This document shows positions 25,267 through 33,251 of a DNA stretch of 64,000 nucleotides, piece by piece; the stretch's first letter is position 1, and each line of letters opens with the position of its first letter. The DNA comes from JBEKCB01 sp052139675 (GTDB lineage: Bacteria; Planctomycetota; Brocadiia; CAIUPP01). The notes under the pieces were generated by a model. It was not told where the DNA came from. It ran no database searches and was given only the letters and a program-made list of their open reading frames with translations. Location of the stretch: assembly GCA_052139675.1 (NCBI GenBank), contig JBKQWE010000003.1, positions 62,001-126,000 of the forward strand. The letters are read 5' to 3'. The position numbers and the translations under genes were made by a program.

Positions 25267-25878
25267 TCATTTTACCGAAACAGTGAAGTCCGTCCCCAGC
25301 GCCTCCAGTCGGCCTTGCGGGGTGCGGACGAAAAACGGCGGATGTCCCTCGCGCAGGATGGCTCGCATGGTCCCATGGGTAAGTTCGAACTCCACGCGCC
25401 CGTCGTGGTGCTTGATGGACAGTACGCCGCCGGCATTGAGCGTCACCAGCGAATTATCCTTCAGCGTCAGGTTGATGCTGGACGCCGAACCGGTCCACAG
25501 TTGATCTCCGACCCGCAACGCTGATGCCACGCTGAGTTCTTCCCAAGCTGCCGTCCCCACGTGCTTTACCAGGACCGCCCCCTGAATCGCGCTGATGCGA
25601 ATTGGAATCTGATGTGCCAGTCCCAACCGGCGCTGTCCCAACTGGATCACGAGGACCATGGCAACGCCCAGGAGGACTCCTGCGGCAGCCAAGCCGAACG
25701 GAACCAGGCGCCTGCCGGACGCGGGCCGTGGCACCGCAACATGCTCCACGGCGTCATGTCCGCCGACCATATCCATCTCTTGCGTCAAGCGTTCCACACG
25801 CTCGTCCAGCTTCGCCGAGACCTTGAGTCGAATCGCTGAAAGCCGCTGTTCGATGCTGTTCGGATCAGACTGGATCAT
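25267..25878 (-). CDS. FecR-type anti-sigma/membrane sensor protein, domain ends early
   Basis: A 203-residue protein. Helical cytoplasmic N-terminus (about 1-55), one membrane segment at about 61-79 (FGLAAAGVLLGVAMVLVIQ), then a periplasmic FecR region: AIQGAVLVKHVG, GDQLWTGSASSINLTLKDNS, FFVRTPQGRLEALGTDFTVSVK. It stops exactly where the FecR domain normally continues with a further VxVxxGxVxV stretch. That missing piece appears at the start of the next gene. The ATG overlaps the sigma-factor stop by 14 bases, the usual arrangement for an anti-sigma partner. Confidence 0.75.
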   Translation of the reverse strand: MIQSDPNSIEQRLSAIRLKVSAKLDERVERLTQEMDMVGGHDAVEHVAVPRPASGRRLVPFGLAAAGVLLGVAMVLVIQLGQRRLGLAHQIPIRISAIQGAVLVKHVGTAAWEELSVASALRVGDQLWTGSASSINLTLKDNSLVTLNAGGVLSIKHHDGRVEFELTHGTMRAILREGHPPFFVRTPQGRLEALGTDFTVSVK

Positions 25879-26413
25879 GGGTGACTCCTTCGCCGTCTTG
25901 AAGAATTCGCCTGAGCGCCTCTAAGGCCGCCTGATAGCGCGAGTGGGCCGTGCTGGCCGCTACGTCCTGGACGCGGCAAATATCTTCGAAAGTCATCTCA
26001 CCCCAGATTCGCAGGCTCACGACGTCACGCAAGTCCTCCGGCAGTGCTGCAACCGCTGCCAGGAGCCGCTGCGTTTCTTCCTCCTCGACGGCCTGCAGCA
26101 TCGGCTCCTGCGCTTTTTTGTCCAGCCACTCGTTCGGGTCGGCGGCATCCGGCAGGCGGCGACGCTTGCGCAGCCGGACCGCGTCCAGCGCCTTGTTTCG
26201 GACGCACGTCGTCAGAAATGCCGACGGATTACTTCCGTTGCGCAGTCTCCATCGTTCCTTCGTCAGCATGGCGAAAACATCGTGCACGATATCCTCGGAC
26301 GCAACCGGGTCGCCCGTCAGCGCCGCTGCGAGCGTCACAAGCCGTTCCCGGTGCTGCCGGTACGCACCCTCAAAGGCCAGACGGTCCGCCGGATGCCCTT
26401 GGTCCGAATCCAT
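25865..26413 (-). CDS. ECF-type RNA polymerase sigma factor
   Basis: A 182-residue sigma-70 family protein. Region 2 is visible as DPVASEDIVHDVFAMLTKER, then NPSAFLTTCVRNKALDAVRL. Region 4 is LPEDLRDVVSLRIWGEMTFE followed by DICRVQDVAASTAHSRYQAA. It should direct transcription of a small regulon under control of the overlapping FecR-type partner. ATG 26413 was chosen because GGAGACAGC precedes it; an upstream ATG at 26434 has a weaker site. On the minus strand, GGAAAC about 70 bases upstream resembles an ECF -35, so autoregulation is possible. Confidence 0.88.
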   Translation of the reverse strand: MDSDQGHPADRLAFEGAYRQHRERLVTLAAALTGDPVASEDIVHDVFAMLTKERWRLRNGSNPSAFLTTCVRNKALDAVRLRKRRRLPDAADPNEWLDKKAQEPMLQAVEEEETQRLLAAVAALPEDLRDVVSLRIWGEMTFEDICRVQDVAASTAHSRYQAALEALRRILQDGEGVTHDPV

Positions 26414-26541
26414 GCTGTCTCCTGGCTCCCGCATCCTTGTTGAACGGCCATAGCAGTGTCGCCACTATAATAACGTTTCCGGTGAGGGAATATTCGGCAG
26501 CAGGCAAGCGCAACTGCCAGCCGTGCGCGCCGCTGCCTCCC

Positions 26542-26570
26542 TTGACAACGCGATTGGCAGAGGATAGAGT
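26542..26570 (+). promoter_or_regulatory. Promoter of the TIM-barrel gene, copy B of the duplicated upstream element
   Basis: TTGACA (26542-26547) and TAGAGT (26565-26570) are 17 bases apart. The surrounding sequence from 26539 to about 26601 parallels the promoter region of the MFS gene at 20001-20077. Confidence 0.7.
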
Positions 26571-26639
26571 CCGCCGATTCCGATTCGCCGGAGAAAACAG
26601 ACCGCGTGTCCCCGGATACCGATAAGTGGGTTTTCCAGT

Positions 26640-27638
26640 ATGAACAAAGTCGTGACGCTCGCCGTGGGGATCAAGACGGACCCGATCGAGTACCGGTTCT
26701 CCTTCCCGTGGCTCTTCCGCCTGATGGTCGAGGAGAAGGTCCGCTGCGTGCAAGTGGGCTCGTTTTTTGAGATGTACCAACTGCCCGATGCCTTCTTCCT
26801 GGACCTCCGCCGCCAGGCGGAAGGATTCGGGCTGAGCCTGCGCAGCGTGTTCACCTCCCACCGCGAACTGGGCGGGTTCCTCCGGCCGGAGAAGTCGTTC
26901 CACGACGTCGCCATGGCGAACTATCGCCGGCTCATCGAGATCGGCGCCTTGCTCGGCGCCGTGTCGGTCGGCTCCAATCCGGGATCGGTCCTGCGCGACC
27001 TCATGGGAACAAAGTCCGACGGCGTAAAACGGTACCTGGACGCCATGCCGTCGCTCATGGAGTACGCGCGGCAGGTCGGCCTGCAGTGCCTGACGATCGA
27101 GCCGATGTCATGCCTGGCGGAGCCGCCGACGCTGCCGGAGGAGATCAAGTCCATGGCCGACGCGCTGGAGGCGCATCACCGCGCGCATTCCGACAAGACT
27201 GTTCCGGTGGGTTTTTGTTTCGACGTGAGCCACGGCTACGCCGACTCCGCAGGCGCGGTCCGCTGCACGCCGCTGGCGCTGCTGGAGACCGCCCTGCCGC
27301 ACGTCGTGGAACTGCACCTGAAGAACACCGACGCGCGCTTCGATCGGACCTTCGGCTTCATGCCGGAGGAATGCGAGCGCGGAGTCGTGAACGTGGGCGA
27401 GGTGCGCCGCTTTCTGCTCGACCGCCAGTCGCGCCTGCCGGTGGACCTGATGGTGGGCTACGTGGAGGTGCCGGGGCCCAAGATCGGCCGCGACTACACC
27501 GACAGCGGTCTGGAGACGGCCCTGCGCCTGTCCCTGCGCCACGTGAAGGCGAACTTCGAAGAGGCGCAGGCCGCGCCGCCGTCAGCGACCGTTCCGGCCA
27601 GCGCGCCGCTCAGGCCGGGTCTGGAACCCGGAGCATAA
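26640..27638 (+). CDS. Xylose-isomerase-like TIM-barrel protein
   Basis: A 332-residue soluble protein. The pattern of strands ending in acidic or histidine residues (CLTIEPMSCL, GFCFDVSHGY, VVELHLKNTDARFDRTFGF) fits the AP-endonuclease-2/sugar-phosphate isomerase-epimerase superfamily, with metal ligands Glu, Asp and His at strand ends. Precise reaction unknown; carbohydrate isomerisation or epimerisation is likely. Its upstream promoter element is shared with the MFS transporter near 20 kb, linking it to the same sugar-use programme. The C-terminal 25 residues are low-complexity Ala/Pro. Confidence 0.75.
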   Translation: MNKVVTLAVGIKTDPIEYRFSFPWLFRLMVEEKVRCVQVGSFFEMYQLPDAFFLDLRRQAEGFGLSLRSVFTSHRELGGFLRPEKSFHDVAMANYRRLIEIGALLGAVSVGSNPGSVLRDLMGTKSDGVKRYLDAMPSLMEYARQVGLQCLTIEPMSCLAEPPTLPEEIKSMADALEAHHRAHSDKTVPVGFCFDVSHGYADSAGAVRCTPLALLETALPHVVELHLKNTDARFDRTFGFMPEECERGVVNVGEVRRFLLDRQSRLPVDLMVGYVEVPGPKIGRDYTDSGLETALRLSLRHVKANFEEAQAAPPSATVPASAPLRPGLEPGA

Positions 27639-27702
27639 GCGCATGGCCGGCATTCTGCGCCGCGTTCAGGCTCACCCCCACGAACTTCGAACGTGGATTC
27701 GA

Positions 27703-28119
27703 ATGGTAACAGACAAGGTAATTTGCCAATCATGCAATGCCGAGGTGGAAGGCGTGACCTATCACCTCGGCTTCTCGAACATGGATGCCCTCTACTGCTC
27801 CTCCTGCCCCAGGGTACTCCTGCTCAAGGACTGGAACCTCCTTGCAGAAAACGGCATCACTCGCCCTGGACAGGATGAATTTCAGTTTTACAACCGCCAC
27901 GTGTTGCCCTTCTACGCAAGAATCGAGGCGCTGTTTCGCCCTTGCGTATGCGGCGGACGCTACAGGTACATGAATCCGCCGCGTTGTCCGTTATGTAACG
28001 GTCTTCTGCGCGGAAATTGTTATGAAGACAAGCCGGTACTCAAGCAGCGGGACTATCACGTGTTCATTTGCGGAGGTTCGGTCGAAGACCGTGCGTGGCT
28101 CAAGAGCGTTGAGACCTAG
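27703..28119 (+). CDS. Small cysteine-rich zinc-finger-like protein
   Basis: About 138 residues. Cysteine pairs suggest metal-binding knuckles: CQSC near the N-terminus, CSSC, CVCGG, and CPLCNG. No family recognised. The start ATG 27703 (MVTDKVICQSC) was preferred since the upstream in-frame extension from 27643 has no conserved character; the ribosome site is poor for both. It lies close behind the TIM-barrel gene and may be translated from the same message. Confidence 0.55.
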   Translation: MVTDKVICQSCNAEVEGVTYHLGFSNMDALYCSSCPRVLLLKDWNLLAENGITRPGQDEFQFYNRHVLPFYARIEALFRPCVCGGRYRYMNPPRCPLCNGLLRGNCYEDKPVLKQRDYHVFICGGSVEDRAWLKSVET

Positions 28120-28270
28120 CCCTTGCGTCCAGGGGTGTTTCTCCCGCCAAGGCGCGCAAGTCCTTCGGTTGACCGGATTCCCCGATCTGTCTGGGCACGC
28201 GGAAGATGGGCGATAATACACTGTAGGTCGCGTCCAAGACGAGGGCAGACCACAATTGAGTGGGGATTAC

Positions 28271-28299
28271 TTGACTTTTCATTTTCTCGGTGTTACAAT
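28271..28299 (+). promoter_or_regulatory. Promoter of smc
   Basis: TTGACT (28271-28276) and TACAAT (28294-28299) are separated by exactly 17 bases in a locally AT-rich pocket. Transcription would begin near 28306. Confidence 0.75.
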
Positions 28300-28506
28300 C
28301 CGATTCGCTTGGTTGGAGACTCCCGCTAGCACCGCGCCGATCTCCACACCCAACCATGGCGCGGCGGAGTTTGCAGCCGAGTAACGTACCTGAGGATGCG
28401 CCGGTACGATTCCTCCCACGATCTCCCGGCCGGATGAGGGACTGTTTCCACTTCCGGGAAATTCCCTGTCCGAGCCCCAATGCGGACCTTCGACCATTGC
28501 TCAGGT

Positions 28507-28533
28507 CCGCCCTGAGCAGAGTCGAATGGGCGG
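28507..28533. repeat. REP-like palindrome in the smc leader
   Basis: CCGCCC (28507-28512) pairs with GGGCGG (28528-28533) around TGAGCAGAGTCGAAT. The CCCTGAGC-GAGTCGAA-GGG arrangement is a palindrome type seen dispersed in intergenic DNA of many bacteria. Confidence 0.5.
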
Positions 28534-28630
28534 CGCAACGAACAACGAGGTTAACGTCCGGACCGCAAATGGTTCGCTTTCGTCCCGCCGTCATGGGGCA
28601 AGCGGACAGGACATGGGAGAACGAAACAGC

Positions 28631-31600
28631 ATGCTGCTTAAAAAGCTGGAGATGTGCGGGTTCAAGTCGTTCGCGGACAAGACCGAATTCGATTTCCGCT
28701 CCGGCGTCACCGCCTTCGTCGGGCCGAACGGCTGCGGCAAGAGCAACGTCGTGGACGCGGTGCGCTGGATCCTGGGCGAGCAGAGCGCCCGCGCCGTCCG
28801 CGCGCCGCAGATGACCGAAGTGATCTTCGGCGGCACCGCGACGCGCCGCTCGCTCGGCTACGCCGAGGCCAGCCTCAGCTTCCTCAACGACCGCGGCGTG
28901 CTCCCGAGCGAGTACACCGAGGTCTGCGTCACGCGCCGCCTCTACCGCAGCGGCGAGTCCGAGTACTTCCTCAACCGCCAGCCCTGCCGCCTCCGCGACA
29001 TCCGCCAGCTCTTCATGGATACCGGCGTCGGCGTGGACACGTACAGCATCATCGAGCAGGGCAAGGTGGAGCGGTTCATCCAGTCGAACGCCAAGGAGCG
29101 CCGGGTGATCTTCGAAGAAGCCGCCGGCATCAGCCGCTACAAGTCGCAGCGGCGCGAGGCGCAGAGCCGGCTCGAGCGCACGCGGATCAACCTCCAGAAA
29201 GTGGACGTGAAGCTCGACGAGCAGCGCAAGCAGTTGCGCTCGATCAAGTACCAGGCCGCCAAGGCGAAGCGCCACCGCGAATGCTCCGCGCGGCTGCGCG
29301 AGATCGTACTCTCGATCTCGGTGAAGAATTACCTGGAGTGGGAGGCGAAGCGCAAAGGCGTCGAGGGCGGGATCGGTGCGCTCGCGGCGCGCGAGTCCGC
29401 GCTGACCGCCGACCTGGCGCAGATGGAATCGCTGATCCAGGCCGTCGAAGCCGAAATCGCGAACCTCGAAGCCGCGCATCTCCAGAAGCGCGACGCGCTT
29501 CATGAAGTCCGCTCGAAGACCGAGGCCGCCGAGCAGACCGTCGCGCACAACACCGAGCGCATCCGCGAGTTCCAGGACGAGACCGACCGCAGCACCCGCG
29601 AGCTCTGGTCGCTCACCGAAAAGCTGCGCCAGACGCGCGACCAGGCCGAATCCGCCGCGCGCGACCTGGAATCCATCCGGCAGTCCATCCAGCGCCAGGC
29701 CGAGATCATCGCCGCCGAATTGCAGAAGGCCGATTCCGCCGGCCAGGAGCGCGAACGCATCGCTGCGGCGATCGAGGAGTGGAAGGGCCGGATGCTCCAG
29801 ATCATCGAGAAGGCCACGACGCTCCGCAACGAACTCAACCACATGGATTCCAGCCGGCGGCAGGAACTGGCGCGCCGGTCGCGGCTCCAGGGCCAGCAGG
29901 CCGAGAAGACCGGCGAGGCCGCGCGGAGCGAAGAGGAAGTCCGGCAACTGGCCGGCCGCCGCGACGAGATCAGCGGGCGCCTGGCCGACCGCAGCGCCCT
30001 GCTGCATGAGCGGGAGGCCGATGCGGAGCGGTTCGAAAAGGAGGCGGACTCGGCCGAGTCGCGCCTGCGCGAAGAGCGTCATCGCGAAACGCAGATGCTC
30101 GCGCGGCGCGAGTTCCTCCAGGACCTGGAACTGCGCGCGGAGGACGTCGAGGCCGGCGTCAAGCAGTTGCTGCGCGACGATGACGACCGCGTCGGATTCT
30201 GCGTCCGCGGCATGGTGGCCGACCTCGTCCGCGCGGAACTGCGTTACGCCTCCGCCATCGAGTCGGCCCTCGGCGAGGCGGCGCAGTACGTGGTGACGAT
30301 GGATGAGCGCGAGGCCGCCGCGGCGGTGGCGCTGCTGCGCACGGACCGCTCCGGCCGCGCGGGATTGATCCCGATCGCCAGGGCGCGCGCCGCGGAACGC
30401 TCCGACGCGCACCTCACGACCGAGCCGGGCGTGCTCGGGCGCGCCTCCGATCTCGTCCGGTACAGCCCGGAGATGGAGCCGGTGGTCCGCCACCTCCTCG
30501 GCGCGACCTGGGTCGTGGACACCCTGGCGACGGCGCTGCGCCTCTCGAACGACGGCGGCGCCGAAGTGCGGTTCGTCACGCTCGAGGGCGAGCGCGTGGA
30601 GCCCTCCGGCGCGATCTTCGGCGGCGAGCCGCTCCCGCGCGCCGGCATCGTTTCGCGCAAGAGCGAGCTCGAGGCCATCCAGGCGGATCTCGCGCGCGCG
30701 GCCGAGAGCATCGCCGCGCTCGAAGCCGACAGCGGCCGTATCGCCCAGCGGATCGAATCGGTCCGCTCCGAAGCGGCCGCGCTGCGGAAGGAGATCGAGG
30801 AGGGCAACCTCGAAAAGCTCTCGAACGAAAACGAAATCCTGAACCTGCGCCGCCGCCAGAAGGCGCTGACGGACGAAGCGGCCGTCATCGGGCGCGAAAT
30901 CGCCGAGATTGACGAGTTGATCCGCGGCTACACCGAACGCGAGAAGGCGATCGGGCAGGAACTCGCCGCCGCCGTCGGCCAACGCGACCAGCTTCAGCAG
31001 GAGATGGAATCCGCCCGCCGCACGCTGGCCGACCAGCAGGCTGCCGTGGACCGGATGCGCGACGAGGTCGAGCGGCTGAAGGTGGAACTCGCGCAGAAGG
31101 AAGCCCGGCGCGGCGGCCTGGAAGAGAGCATCGCGGCGGCCGGGAACCTGATCACGGACCTCGACCGGCAGATCCTCGGAACGCAGCAGCGGATCGAGGA
31201 CCTCCGGGCGAAGCAGGCGCAGGCCGAGCGCGAGATCGCCGACGCGCAGGCGAACCTGGCGGAACTCACGCGGCGCAAACAGGGGCTGGACGCCGAGATC
31301 GCCGCGCTCCAGGAAGCGCAGGCCGCGGCGCAGGCGCGTCGGGCGGAACAGACCGAGCGGCTCAAGGCGCTCCGCGCGGACCGCGAAGGCCTCCAGCAGC
31401 AGCTTCAGCAGGCGCGCCTGGAAGAGCAGGAACTCCGCGTGCGGATCGAGGGACTGTCCGAGCGCGTCTTCAACGAGCATGGCGTCCGCCTCGTCGAAGC
31501 CGCCGCCCAGTCCGCGCCCCCGGCGGACTGCGACTGGGAGGCGGTCCAGGCGGAGATCGGCGAACTGCGAGAGAAAATCCGCCGCATGGGCGGCGTGAAT

Positions 31601-32203
31601 GAGGAATCCATTGACGAGGAGGCCGGACTCGAGATCGAGATCGCGCAGACCGATTCGCAGCGCGCCGACCTCGTCAAGGCCGCGGAGGATTTGCAGGAGG
31701 TCATCCGCAAGCTCAACCGCGTCAGCCGCGAGAAGTTCCAGAAGACCTTCGAGGAGGTCCGGCAGAATTTCCAGGAGACCTTCCGCCGGCTGTTCGGCGG
31801 CGGCCGCTGCGACCTGGTGCTGCAACAGGACGAAGTGGATGTCCTCGAGGCGGGCATCGAGGTGCTCGCGTGCCCGCCGGGCAAGGAATTGCGCTCCATC
31901 ACGCTCCTCTCCGGCGGCGAAAAGACCATGACGACCATCGCGCTGCTCTTCGCAATCTTCAGATCGAAGCCCTCGCCCTTCTGCATCCTCGACGAGGTGG
32001 ATGCCGCGCTCGACGAAAGCAACGTGGACCGTTTCACGGCCATGATCGGCGAGTACGTGCAGAACTCGCAGTTCCTCATCATCACGCACAACAAGCGCAC
32101 GGTCGGCATCGCCGACGTGCTCTACGGCATCACGATGCAGGAGAAAGGGGTCTCGAAAAAAGTCTCCGTGCGCGTCGAGGACGCCGCGCAGGGGAACAAC
32201 TGA
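28631..32203 (+). CDS. smc: Chromosome segregation protein SMC
   Basis: A 1190-residue SMC. The N-terminal ATPase half carries Walker A GPNGCGKS (31-38) and the family sequence ILGEQSARAVRAPQMTEVIF. Two long coiled-coil arms flank a hinge at about residues 515-640 (DDDDRVGFCVRGMVADLV onward). The C-terminal half has the ABC signature LLSGGEKT (near 1093) and Walker B FCILDEVDAALDE (near 1120). It compacts and segregates the chromosome with ScpA/ScpB, which are not in the window. ATG 28631 is the canonical start (MLLKKLEMCGFKSF), with GGGAG about 11 bases upstream. Confidence 0.95.
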   Translation: MLLKKLEMCGFKSFADKTEFDFRSGVTAFVGPNGCGKSNVVDAVRWILGEQSARAVRAPQMTEVIFGGTATRRSLGYAEASLSFLNDRGVLPSEYTEVCVTRRLYRSGESEYFLNRQPCRLRDIRQLFMDTGVGVDTYSIIEQGKVERFIQSNAKERRVIFEEAAGISRYKSQRREAQSRLERTRINLQKVDVKLDEQRKQLRSIKYQAAKAKRHRECSARLREIVLSISVKNYLEWEAKRKGVEGGIGALAARESALTADLAQMESLIQAVEAEIANLEAAHLQKRDALHEVRSKTEAAEQTVAHNTERIREFQDETDRSTRELWSLTEKLRQTRDQAESAARDLESIRQSIQRQAEIIAAELQKADSAGQERERIAAAIEEWKGRMLQIIEKATTLRNELNHMDSSRRQELARRSRLQGQQAEKTGEAARSEEEVRQLAGRRDEISGRLADRSALLHEREADAERFEKEADSAESRLREERHRETQMLARREFLQDLELRAEDVEAGVKQLLRDDDDRVGFCVRGMVADLVRAELRYASAIESALGEAAQYVVTMDEREAAAAVALLRTDRSGRAGLIPIARARAAERSDAHLTTEPGVLGRASDLVRYSPEMEPVVRHLLGATWVVDTLATALRLSNDGGAEVRFVTLEGERVEPSGAIFGGEPLPRAGIVSRKSELEAIQADLARAAESIAALEADSGRIAQRIESVRSEAAALRKEIEEGNLEKLSNENEILNLRRRQKALTDEAAVIGREIAEIDELIRGYTEREKAIGQELAAAVGQRDQLQQEMESARRTLADQQAAVDRMRDEVERLKVELAQKEARRGGLEESIAAAGNLITDLDRQILGTQQRIEDLRAKQAQAEREIADAQANLAELTRRKQGLDAEIAALQEAQAAAQARRAEQTERLKALRADREGLQQQLQQARLEEQELRVRIEGLSERVFNEHGVRLVEAAAQSAPPADCDWEAVQAEIGELREKIRRMGGVNEESIDEEAGLEIEIAQTDSQRADLVKAAEDLQEVIRKLNRVSREKFQKTFEEVRQNFQETFRRLFGGGRCDLVLQQDEVDVLEAGIEVLACPPGKELRSITLLSGGEKTMTTIALLFAIFRSKPSPFCILDEVDAALDESNVDRFTAMIGEYVQNSQFLIITHNKRTVGIADVLYGITMQEKGVSKKVSVRVEDAAQGNN

Positions 32204-32222
32204 CGATGGACGGCGGACGATA

Positions 32223-32253
32223 GACGATGGACGATTGCGTGTCGTCCATCGTC
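32223..32253 (+). terminator. Hairpin at the end of smc
   Basis: Perfect 12-base arms GACGATGGACGA (32223-32234) and TCGTCCATCGTC (32242-32253) enclose TTGCGTG, 19 bases after the smc stop. There is no clear T-run, so intrinsic termination is uncertain. The left arm lies in a short GACGATGGACG-type direct-repeat stretch. Confidence 0.5.
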
Positions 32254-32269
32254 CGTCCGTTAAAAGCCC

Positions 32270-32297
32270 TTGACTGGCCGCCCGAAATGTGTAGACT
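32270..32297 (+). promoter_or_regulatory. Promoter of the first TRL-family gene
   Basis: TTGACT (32270-32275) and TAGACT (32292-32297) are 16 bases apart. The transcript would begin near 32304 and include the structured leader at 32350-32409. Confidence 0.6.
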
Positions 32298-32349
32298 GAA
32301 TGTTGGGGTTGGTTTTCGGGGCGAGAAAAGCGCCTGTTCGACAAACATG

Positions 32350-32409
32350 ACCGCTTCGGTCTCGTGAAAGGGTAGCGAGGAAGCGGTTCGACGCGCCGTG
32401 GTGGCGTCG
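32350..32409 (+). ncRNA. Structured 5' leader of TRL gene 1 (copy 1)
   Basis: ACCGCTTC (32350-32357) pairs with GAAGCGGT (32380-32387). Inside, CTCGT (32361-32365) pairs with GCGAG (32375-32379) around the loop GAAAGGGTA. A third hairpin follows, CGACGC (32389-32394) with GCGTCG (32404-32409). The same architecture, with an identical loop and compensatory changes in the inner stem, occurs upstream of the second TRL gene at 32800-32859. It does not match a riboswitch class that I can name. It lies 33 bases before the start codon, so cis-regulation of translation is plausible. Confidence 0.65.
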
Positions 32410-32442
32410 TGTTCCGGCCAGGCACAGGAGAGGAGCCCGGGA

Positions 32443-32757
32443 ATGAGGGTGTTACTGTGCGCGCTGGCGTTCGCAGGGGTCGTGAGTCTCAGCAGTTGCA
32501 CGGTCATGACGACCGGAGCGGTCCACGCTGCGGTCGTGGTTGACGAGAAGGGTCCCGTCGCGATGGGCGATGCGGACGCCGGCACCAAAGTCGGCATGTC
32601 CCAGGCGGAAGGCATCCTCGTGGTGGCCTACGGCGACGCTTCGATTTCCGCCGCCATGAAGAACGGCCAGCTCACGAAGGTCCATCACGTGGACAAAGAG
32701 ACCTTCAACGTGCTGGGGATTTACGGGCGGTACCGGACGATCGTGTACGGCGAATGA
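32443..32757 (+). CDS. TRL-family lipoprotein, copy 1
   Basis: A 104-residue lipoprotein with a lipobox ending at Cys19 (SLSSC). The conserved C-terminal half GILVVAYGDASISAAMKNGQ then VHHVDKETFNVLGIYGRYRT and IVYGE is the hallmark of the TRL-like family (named from a tRNA-associated locus); function unknown. The start ATG follows AGGAGAGGAG. A second copy with most residues identical in this half follows 136 bases downstream. Both are preceded by the same structured leader, so leader and gene were duplicated together. Confidence 0.8.
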   Translation: MRVLLCALAFAGVVSLSSCTVMTTGAVHAAVVVDEKGPVAMGDADAGTKVGMSQAEGILVVAYGDASISAAMKNGQLTKVHHVDKETFNVLGIYGRYRTIVYGE

Positions 32758-32799
32758 CGCGCGGCGGCAGAAATTCGAGAGGTGCGTTCGTGGTTCATG

Positions 32800-32859
32800 A
32801 CCGCTTCGGTCCCGCGAAAGGGTAGCGGGAAGCGGTTCGACGCCCGGCGGCGGGCGTCG
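32800..32859 (+). ncRNA. Structured 5' leader of TRL gene 2 (copy 2)
   Basis: ACCGCTT (32800-32806) pairs with AAGCGGT (32830-32836). CCCGC (32811-32815) pairs with GCGGG (32825-32829) around GAAAGGGTA. CGACGCCCG (32838-32846) pairs with CGGGCGTCG (32851-32859). Compared with copy 1, the inner stem changes a U-A pair to C-G and a U-G wobble to C-G while the nine-base loop stays identical. That is what selection on RNA structure produces. Confidence 0.65.
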
Positions 32860-32893
32860 CAGTCCGTAAGGGCGCAAGAATAAGGAGGCAGGT

Positions 32894-33208
32894 ATGAGGC
32901 TGTCATTGTGCGCGGCGGTGTTGGTCGGGCTCGTGGTGCTCACCGGTTGCAGCGCCGTGGCGCTCGGCCCGGTCGTCGCCATGGTCACCGTTGACGAGAA
33001 AGGCCCCGTCTCTGTGGGCGACATGAAGGCCGGAATGAAGGTCGGCGTGGCCCAGGCCGAGGGCATCCTCGTCGTGGCTTACGGCGATGCCTCCATCGTG
33101 GCCGCGATGAAGAACGCCAATATTACCAGGGTCCATCACGTGGATAACGAGACGTTCAACGTGCTGGGCATTTACGCCAGATACAAGACCATCGTCTACG
33201 GCGAATGA
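32894..33208 (+). CDS. TRL-family lipoprotein, copy 2
   Basis: A 104-residue paralogue of the preceding gene. The lipobox ends at Cys19 (VLTGC). It has the same VDEKGPV, AEGILVVAYGDASI and HHVDNETFNVLGIYARYKT blocks. The start ATG follows AAGGAGGCAG. No promoter as clear as that of copy 1 was seen between the two, but the copy of the structured leader is present, so it may be read through from the first gene and controlled at translation. Confidence 0.8.
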   Translation: MRLSLCAAVLVGLVVLTGCSAVALGPVVAMVTVDEKGPVSVGDMKAGMKVGVAQAEGILVVAYGDASIVAAMKNANITRVHHVDNETFNVLGIYARYKTIVYGE

Positions 33209-33251
33209 GTCGTTTCGGCGAGCATTGAGGCGGAGCGGCGTCCTGTACATC

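Larger units (their letters stand above)
28120..28630. other. 511-base gap before smc
   Basis: This stretch contains no credible gene. It holds a strong promoter at 28271-28299, giving smc a leader of about 325 bases, and a REP-like palindrome at 28507-28533. No known riboswitch or RNase P signature was recognised in the leader. Confidence 0.5.

Noticed and set aside
27643..27702. Longer start for the zinc-finger-like protein
   Set aside because: The 20 extra residues lack conserved character and a ribosome site; kept only as an alternative.
28100..32425. A 1441-codon open frame on the minus strand across smc
   Set aside because: It is antisense to a clear SMC gene, has low-complexity Leu/Arg-rich content, and is expected in GC-rich DNA where stops are rare in one antisense frame.
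32350..32859. Cyclic-di-GMP or yybP-type riboswitch in front of the TRL genes
   Set aside because: The GAAA and AGGGTA pieces look suggestive, but the conserved cores of those classes are missing.
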